Assembly: GCF_003585765.1 (NCBI RefSeq)
Contig: NZ_CP021235.1
Span: 806,001 to 870,000, forward strand
Length of the DNA stretch: 64,000 nt
Reading direction: 5' to 3'
Origin: Pontibacter actiniarum
GTDB taxonomy: Bacteria > Bacteroidota > Bacteroidia > Cytophagales > Hymenobacteraceae
Positions 59,673 to 64,000 of the stretch are shown here, piece after piece. The position numbers and the translations under genes were made by a program. The notes beneath the pieces are model-generated. The model was not told where the DNA came from and searched no databases. It saw only the letters and a program-made list of their open reading frames with translations. Each line of letters opens with the position of its first letter. The stretch's first letter is position 1.

Positions 59673-61700
59673 ATGACGAAGAAAAAGACATCGAATGAAA
59701 ATATAGAAGAGGATTTTAAACCACTGGAAATCACTTCGCCCCGCACGGCGGAGGCCCCCGGACCAACCGTAGGCGATACGTGCTGCTCCCCCGGCGGTAA
59801 GGCCAAAGCGGCAGGAGCAGAAGGGCACGAAGAGGCGGAAGAGGAGGCAGAGGCGTCTTACGTGCCCACGGCCATCAGCCTTTTCCTGCTGTTGGCGGGC
59901 ATCCTGCTCGACTTCCTGGACACGCCCTGGTTCAGCGGCTATGTGCGGCTCCTGACCTACGGTGTGGCGTATGTGCTGGTGGGTTGGCGCGTTGTGTGGC
60001 ACGCCATCAAGAGCCTTCGGGGCAGCTTCTTTAATGAGTTCTTCCTGATGAGCATGGCTACGCTGGGGGCCTTTTACATCGGGGAGTATGCCGAGGGCGT
60101 GGCGGTAATGCTGTTTTATGTTATCGGGGAGCACTTTCAGGAGGCGGCGGTGCTGCGCTCCCGGCGCTCCATCAAAGCGCTGATAGACAACAGGCCGGAT
60201 GAAGTAGGGCTGGTGTCGGAGCAAGGAATCGTGACGGTGAAAGCCAAAGGAGTGCAGGTGGGCGATGTGGTGCAGGTAAAGGCCGGGGAGAAGGTGGCGC
60301 TGGACGGCGTGCTGCTTTCCGAGAGGTCCTCCTTTAACACCGCCGCCCTCACAGGGGAGTCTAAGCCTGATACCAAAGCCAAAGGGGAGCAGGTGCTGGC
60401 AGGCATGATCAACCTGGACCGCGTGGTGGAGCTGCAGGTAACCTCCGCCTATGAGAACAGCGCCCTATCCAAGATTCTGAGGCTGGTGGAAGAGGCTGGC
60501 AGCCGCAAGGCCAAAACGCAGCAGTTCATCACCCGGTTCGCCAAAGTATACACGCCCATTGTTTTCTTTCTGGCCGTGGGGCTCACTTTTTTGCCCTATT
60601 TCTTTGTGGAGGATTATGACTTTAACCAATGGCTGTACCGCGCGCTCATCTTCCTGGTAATCTCCTGCCCCTGTGCGTTGGTTATCTCTATTCCGCTCGG
60701 CTATTTCGGGGGGATCGGTGCGGCTTCGCGCAACGGCCTGCTGTTTAAGGGCTCCAATTTCCTGGACCTGATGGCGCAGGTAGACACGGTGGTGATGGAC
60801 AAGACGGGTACCCTGACGGAAGGCGTGTTCCAGGTGCAGCAGGTAGAGACGGTGCTGCCGGACAGGGCCTGGTTCTTGTCCGCTGTTGCCGCGCTGGAAA
60901 GTAAGTCTTCCCACCCCATTGCCCAGGCAGTGGTGGCCGAAGCGGGGGCTGCTCATCAGCGCCACGTGGTAAAGGATGTTGCAGAAATCTCCGGGCATGG
61001 CTTGAAAGGGGAGGTAGACGGGAAGCAGCTGCTGGTGGGCAACGGACGCTTGCTGGACAAGTATAACGTTCGCTACGAGCCGGGCCTGAACGAAATTGTA
61101 GAGACCATTGTCATGGTGGCCGTGGATGGAGCCTATGCTGGTTACATTACCATTGCCGACAAAACAAAGGCAGATGCGCCACAGGCTATCCAGCGCATGC
61201 GGAAGCTGGGCGTGAAAAGGCTGGTGATGCTCTCTGGGGATAAGGATACAATCGTGCAGAAGGTAGCCCGGGAGCTGCAGCTGGACGCGGCCTATGGCGG
61301 GCTGCTCCCGCAGGACAAGGTCCGTAAAGTGGAAGAGCTGAAGGCGGAAGGCAGAACAGTGGCTTTTGTGGGCGATGGGATCAACGATGCGCCCGTGATC
61401 ACGCTGGCAGACGTGGGGATGGCCATGGGCGGCCTTGGCTCCGACGCCGCCATTGAGACTGCAGACGTGGTGATCCAAACTGACCACCCCGCCAGAATCG
61501 CAACGGCCATTAACATAGGCAGGAAGACGAAGCAGATTGTGTGGCAGAACATTGCCCTGGCCTTCGGCGTAAAAGCCATTGTACTTATTCTGGGTGCCGG
61601 AGGGATGGCCACGATGTGGGAAGCGGTATTTGCAGACGTAGGCGTAGCCTTCCTGGCCATCCTGAATGCCGTGCGCATCCAGCGCATGGATTTTGAATAA
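59673..61700 (+). CDS. Heavy-metal P-type ATPase, ZntA/CadA-like (P1B-2)
   Basis: A 675-residue P1B ATPase. The CPC motif is Cys332-Pro-Cys334 in ISCPCALV, the phosphorylated Asp376 lies in DKTGTLTE, and TGES, GDGINDAP and the HP signature (SSHPIAQAV) are present. 'ADVGVAFLAILNAVR' in the last helix has the acidic residue that marks the Zn/Cd/Pb group. The N-terminus lacks a ferredoxin-like HMA domain but has a CCS motif (DTCCSPGG) and an acidic, histidine-poor tail. It pumps Zn(II), Cd(II) or Pb(II) out of the cytosol, handing metal to the RND system next door. Follows the adaptor by 125 bp. Confidence 0.93.
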   Translation: MTKKKTSNENIEEDFKPLEITSPRTAEAPGPTVGDTCCSPGGKAKAAGAEGHEEAEEEAEASYVPTAISLFLLLAGILLDFLDTPWFSGYVRLLTYGVAYVLVGWRVVWHAIKSLRGSFFNEFFLMSMATLGAFYIGEYAEGVAVMLFYVIGEHFQEAAVLRSRRSIKALIDNRPDEVGLVSEQGIVTVKAKGVQVGDVVQVKAGEKVALDGVLLSERSSFNTAALTGESKPDTKAKGEQVLAGMINLDRVVELQVTSAYENSALSKILRLVEEAGSRKAKTQQFITRFAKVYTPIVFFLAVGLTFLPYFFVEDYDFNQWLYRALIFLVISCPCALVISIPLGYFGGIGAASRNGLLFKGSNFLDLMAQVDTVVMDKTGTLTEGVFQVQQVETVLPDRAWFLSAVAALESKSSHPIAQAVVAEAGAAHQRHVVKDVAEISGHGLKGEVDGKQLLVGNGRLLDKYNVRYEPGLNEIVETIVMVAVDGAYAGYITIADKTKADAPQAIQRMRKLGVKRLVMLSGDKDTIVQKVARELQLDAAYGGLLPQDKVRKVEELKAEGRTVAFVGDGINDAPVITLADVGMAMGGLGSDAAIETADVVIQTDHPARIATAINIGRKTKQIVWQNIALAFGVKAIVLILGAGGMATMWEAVFADVGVAFLAILNAVRIQRMDFE

Positions 61701-61748
61701 CCAAACAGGAACAGAAGCCACCCTGGCTGTACGGCAGGTGAAACAGCT

Positions 61749-61791
61749 ACACGGGAAAGGCCTTCAGTTATGCTGAAGGCCTTTCCCGTGT
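61749..61791. terminator. Long hairpin between convergent genes
   Basis: Perfect 19-bp arms (61749-61767 with 61773-61791, beginning ACACGGGAAAGG) and a TTATG loop. The T-run is weak, but position after the P-type ATPase and before the convergent exporter gene supports a terminator. Confidence 0.7.
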
Positions 61792-61839
61792 AAATGGTAA
61801 CGGCATAGGCAGGCATCAAAACGACATGCCACGTATAAA

Positions 61840-62796
61840 CTAAGCAGGCTGTAGCGCCTTGTGCCGGGAGGGGATGCTGTAAAGTATAAGCCCGACGGTG
61901 ACAAGCAGCATACCGGTGTTGCCAAGCCAGTTGGGCCATGCAATGCCTAGCAGCAGCACTTCTCCAAGCACTGTTACAACTATCTCCACGGACTGCGTTG
62001 CCTCTACTGCCGCCAGGGAACCGGCATCCAGCCGGGCCAGGTGCATCGCCTTAAAGAACAGGATACACCCTACTACCCCGGAGCTTAAAGCGATAAGGAG
62101 TACTGCCAGCAACTGCTCCTGGCCGGGCAGGCCAACCTTCGCATAGCCGTACAGCATGAGTAAGAGCTGCGCGGGAAAGCTACCGATGGCCGTACCGGCA
62201 ACTCGCTGGATGGCGCTGAGCTCGTGGCCGCTCTCCTCCACGTGTAGTAAAAGCTTCCGGTTAGCCAGGGGCCAGGTAAAGGCGGCGAGCAGCACCAGGC
62301 TAATGCACCACCAAAGCTGTTGCGGCGTATAGCTCCCGTTCTTCTGGCTCCACTGCATGCAGGCGATGCCCACCATGATCAACAGCGAGAGCAGCAGGGC
62401 TTTGAGCGGGATTCTGGCGCGGTGGTCTTTGTACAGGAAAGGGGAGAGCAGTATGCCCGCCACTATGGTAAACTGAAAAACGCCCGCCACCAGCCAACCC
62501 GGCCCGAAGGAGGCTGCAAAGGTCAGGAAGTAGTAGGACAGGCCGAACGCTACCCCGCCCCACAAGAGCCACACCTGTAGGTTCTGGCGCATGGCGCACA
62601 GCAGGTGCCGCAGCTGCCCCTTTGCCGAAAGTATGGCCACGAGCAGGAGCATCAGGAAGAACGAGCGTAAGCCGGCGGTCCAGGCCCAGTGCCCGCCTTT
62701 AGCAGACAGGAAGCTGTTCAGGATATAGGTAGAGCTGAAAAAGACGCAGGCTATGCAGCCGAGTACAATGGCTTTGAGGTTGCTGTTGGTTTGCAT
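61840..62796 (-). CDS. DMT-superfamily (EamA/multidrug-efflux type) transporter
   Basis: A 318-residue protein with about ten membrane helices in two EamA-like halves (IVLGCIACVFFSSTYILNSF ... and VLLIALSSGVVGCILFFKAM ...). 'ARLDAGSLAAVEATQSVEIV' and 'VGLILYSIPS' fit the putative multidrug-resistance-efflux branch of the DMT superfamily. The substrate is unknown. The AraC gene at 62835 lies 38 bp upstream on the same strand, which points to a regulator-transporter unit. Confidence 0.87.
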   Translation of the reverse strand: MQTNSNLKAIVLGCIACVFFSSTYILNSFLSAKGGHWAWTAGLRSFFLMLLLVAILSAKGQLRHLLCAMRQNLQVWLLWGGVAFGLSYYFLTFAASFGPGWLVAGVFQFTIVAGILLSPFLYKDHRARIPLKALLLSLLIMVGIACMQWSQKNGSYTPQQLWWCISLVLLAAFTWPLANRKLLLHVEESGHELSAIQRVAGTAIGSFPAQLLLMLYGYAKVGLPGQEQLLAVLLIALSSGVVGCILFFKAMHLARLDAGSLAAVEATQSVEIVVTVLGEVLLLGIAWPNWLGNTGMLLVTVGLILYSIPSRHKALQPA

Positions 62797-62834
62797 AAAA
62801 AATACATTTCTGCAAAGCTATGGCGGCAAGCCCC

Positions 62835-63722
62835 TCAGGTAGCAGGATTTTCTGCGGCAAGCATGGTACTTTCAGAACCTCCGTTCCTTAGCTGTGTGGG
62901 CGTCAGGCCAGTCATCCGCTTAAAGAAGCGCACAAAGTAGGAGGCATCGTCAAAACCGAGCTCGTAGGCGATTTCTTTAACAGACAAGCTGCTGAAAAAC
63001 AGGAGGCGCTTGCTCTCCACCAGCAGGCGCTCGTGCTGCATGTCGGCCACGGTGGTGCGCAGGTACTGCCGGCAGAGGCTGTTGAGGTGCTTCGGTGTGA
63101 TGTTGAGGGCGTCAGCGTAAAAGTTAACGCTGCGGTGCTCACGGTAGTGGCTCTCTACCAGGCTGCTGAGGCGGAACAGGCGCTCACTTTGCCGCGCCGG
63201 CGTAATCTTCTCGATCTGTACATGGCACTCCCGCAGCAGGTACTGCAGCAGCACGTACAGGTAGCGCGAAAGAATGGCCATGTCCGGCTGTGGCTCCTGC
63301 AGTTCCTTTATCATAAGGCTTACCAGCTCTTCGAAGATCTGCCTTAGTTTATCCGGCAGGTCGAGGTAGGGGTGCTGGTATACGGAGCTGAAAATAACGA
63401 AGGTGTCGTGCGCCCGCATCCCGGTTTCCTGCAGAAACCTTTCGGAGAAAGAAACCAGCACGCCCTTCTCCTGCCGCGACTGCCGCTGGTGCGCCTGCCC
63501 TGGCCGCAGGAGAAACACCCGGCCAGCCTGTAGAGGGTAGTGCTGGAAATCTATGAGGTTATCGCCCCCCTTTGTTTCCTGCACATACATGATCATGTAG
63601 GCGTCGTGGCTATGGGGCACCTCCGACAGCTCACTGGCATATGTCTCCAGGGGCATAATGGTGAGTGCCTTCTGGTTTAGTAAGTCCTGGATGGGGAGCT
63701 GCTCAGCGCCTGCGTGTTTCAT
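62835..63722 (-). CDS. AraC-family transcriptional regulator
   Basis: A 295-residue AraC protein. The N-terminal cupin part includes VPHSHDAYMIMYVQETKGGDNLIDF and RVFLLRPGQAH; the C-terminal DNA-binding domain (about 185-285) has the second helix-turn-helix LSVKEIAYELGFDDASYFVRFFKRMTGLTPTQLR (split here as read). The gene sits 38 bp ahead of the DMT exporter on the same strand, so it probably regulates it. A further, truncated AraC gene lies right upstream (63843). Confidence 0.92.
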   Translation of the reverse strand: MKHAGAEQLPIQDLLNQKALTIMPLETYASELSEVPHSHDAYMIMYVQETKGGDNLIDFQHYPLQAGRVFLLRPGQAHQRQSRQEKGVLVSFSERFLQETGMRAHDTFVIFSSVYQHPYLDLPDKLRQIFEELVSLMIKELQEPQPDMAILSRYLYVLLQYLLRECHVQIEKITPARQSERLFRLSSLVESHYREHRSVNFYADALNITPKHLNSLCRQYLRTTVADMQHERLLVESKRLLFFSSLSVKEIAYELGFDDASYFVRFFKRMTGLTPTQLRNGGSESTMLAAENPAT

Positions 63723-63842
63723 ACGGCAAGGTAAGGAAAGCGTGCGAAGCGGCCACCGTGCCGGCAGGAAAAACCGTGCAACGTATGAGTGCTTGCGTAG
63801 CAGCCCTGCTTCCCCGAGCAGTTTTCCCTGTTCTTTCTACGG

Positions 63843-64000
63843 CTACTTGTGGGCAGCCCTGAACTGCTCCGGCGTGAGGCCGGTGAGTTTCTTGAAGAAA
63901 CGGAAGAAGTAGGTGTTGTCAAAGTAGCCAAGCTCTGCCGCGATCTGGCTGATTGTCAGGTCGGCGTGTACAAGCAGCCTTTTGGCCTCCAGCAGGGTGC
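63843..64000 (-). CDS. AraC-family regulator, C-terminal part (5' end outside window)
   Basis: About 52 residues at the window edge, read from the frame ending at 63843. They give the second AraC helix-turn-helix: LLEAKRLLVHADLTISQIAA, then ELGYFDNTYFFRFFKKLTGL and TPEQFRAAHK. The strong match to the AraC signature shows a separate regulator gene directly upstream of the one at 62835, on the same strand. Its sensor domain is not visible. Confidence 0.88.
   Translation of the reverse strand, partial: TLLEAKRLLVHADLTISQIAAELGYFDNTYFFRFFKKLTGLTPEQFRAAHK

Noticed and set aside
60465..61721. 418-aa minus-strand ORF opposite the P-type ATPase
   Set aside because: Antisense shadow; the ATPase frame shows all motifs.

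Overview
This 64 kb window comes from the chromosome of a Gram-negative Bacteroidota bacterium, most likely a Cytophagales member of the Hymenobacteraceae (Pontibacter-like). That placement is inferred from gene content and style, not from a database search. The supporting signs are a SusC/SusD pair, many lipoproteins with acidic residues after the lipobox cysteine, promoters of the TAnnTTTG type, a lack of Shine-Dalgarno sites, and a CzcA-type pump fused to a TolC-like domain. The background is moderately GC-rich. The heptamer AAGTATA is conspicuously common in both strands, inside and outside genes.

Layout. 1-2.0 kb: end of a SusC receptor and its SusD lipoprotein. 2.1-11.1 kb: mostly minus-strand housekeeping and stress genes: a TerB-like protein, a short-chain dehydrogenase, an aldo/keto reductase, a Vms1-like release-factor homologue (VLRF1), dodecin, a GerW-like protein, TruA and a short UvrA2-type ATPase. 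11.4-18.4 kb: small lipoproteins, an Arg/Asp/Tyr-rich disordered protein, a DUF5694-like protein, an Atu4866-like protein, and a dehydrogenase with an AraC regulator. 18.9-22.9 kb: a penicillin-acylase-family lipoprotein, an outer-membrane barrel and small unknowns. 22.4-26.8 kb: an accessory island with a REP-associated transposase (RAYT), its REP palindromes, a deleted derivative of the element, a broken gene, and a complete AT-rich retron. 26.9-39.7 kb: two HrpB helicases, a sodium:alanine symporter, two cold-shock proteins, a front-end fatty-acid desaturase and a proline-iminopeptidase-like lipoprotein. 40.0-51.5 kb: a triple-PAS histidine kinase, a DoxX protein, a TetR-controlled HAE1 efflux operon (TolC, adaptor, RND pump) and a FUSC-like protein. 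51.6-64 kb: YceI, AraC regulators, a heavy-metal export cluster (DUF6660-like protein, CzcA-TolC fusion, CzcB-like adaptor, Zn/Cd P-type ATPase) and a DMT exporter.

The most interesting locus is the retron at 24.64-26.76 kb. All parts can be read from the sequence. There is a TTTG/TATCTTTG promoter and a non-coding RNA bounded by 25-nt inverted repeats (a1/a2, one G-U wobble), with a candidate branching G directly after a1. Two msr hairpins and a perfect 29-bp msd hairpin follow. Downstream are a nucleoside-deoxyribosyltransferase-like effector (St85/RcaT type) and a reverse transcriptase (NAEQH, YADD, VTG motifs) whose start overlaps the effector stop. The family is known as a phage-defence toxin-antitoxin system (type II-A architecture), but this instance and its ncRNA may be undescribed. 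It sits directly beside the RAYT/REP cluster, which marks the site as a variable spot in front of hrpB.

No rRNA, tRNA, CRISPR array or prophage was recognised. Most genes are complete; the first (SusC) and last (AraC-type) are cut by the window edges.
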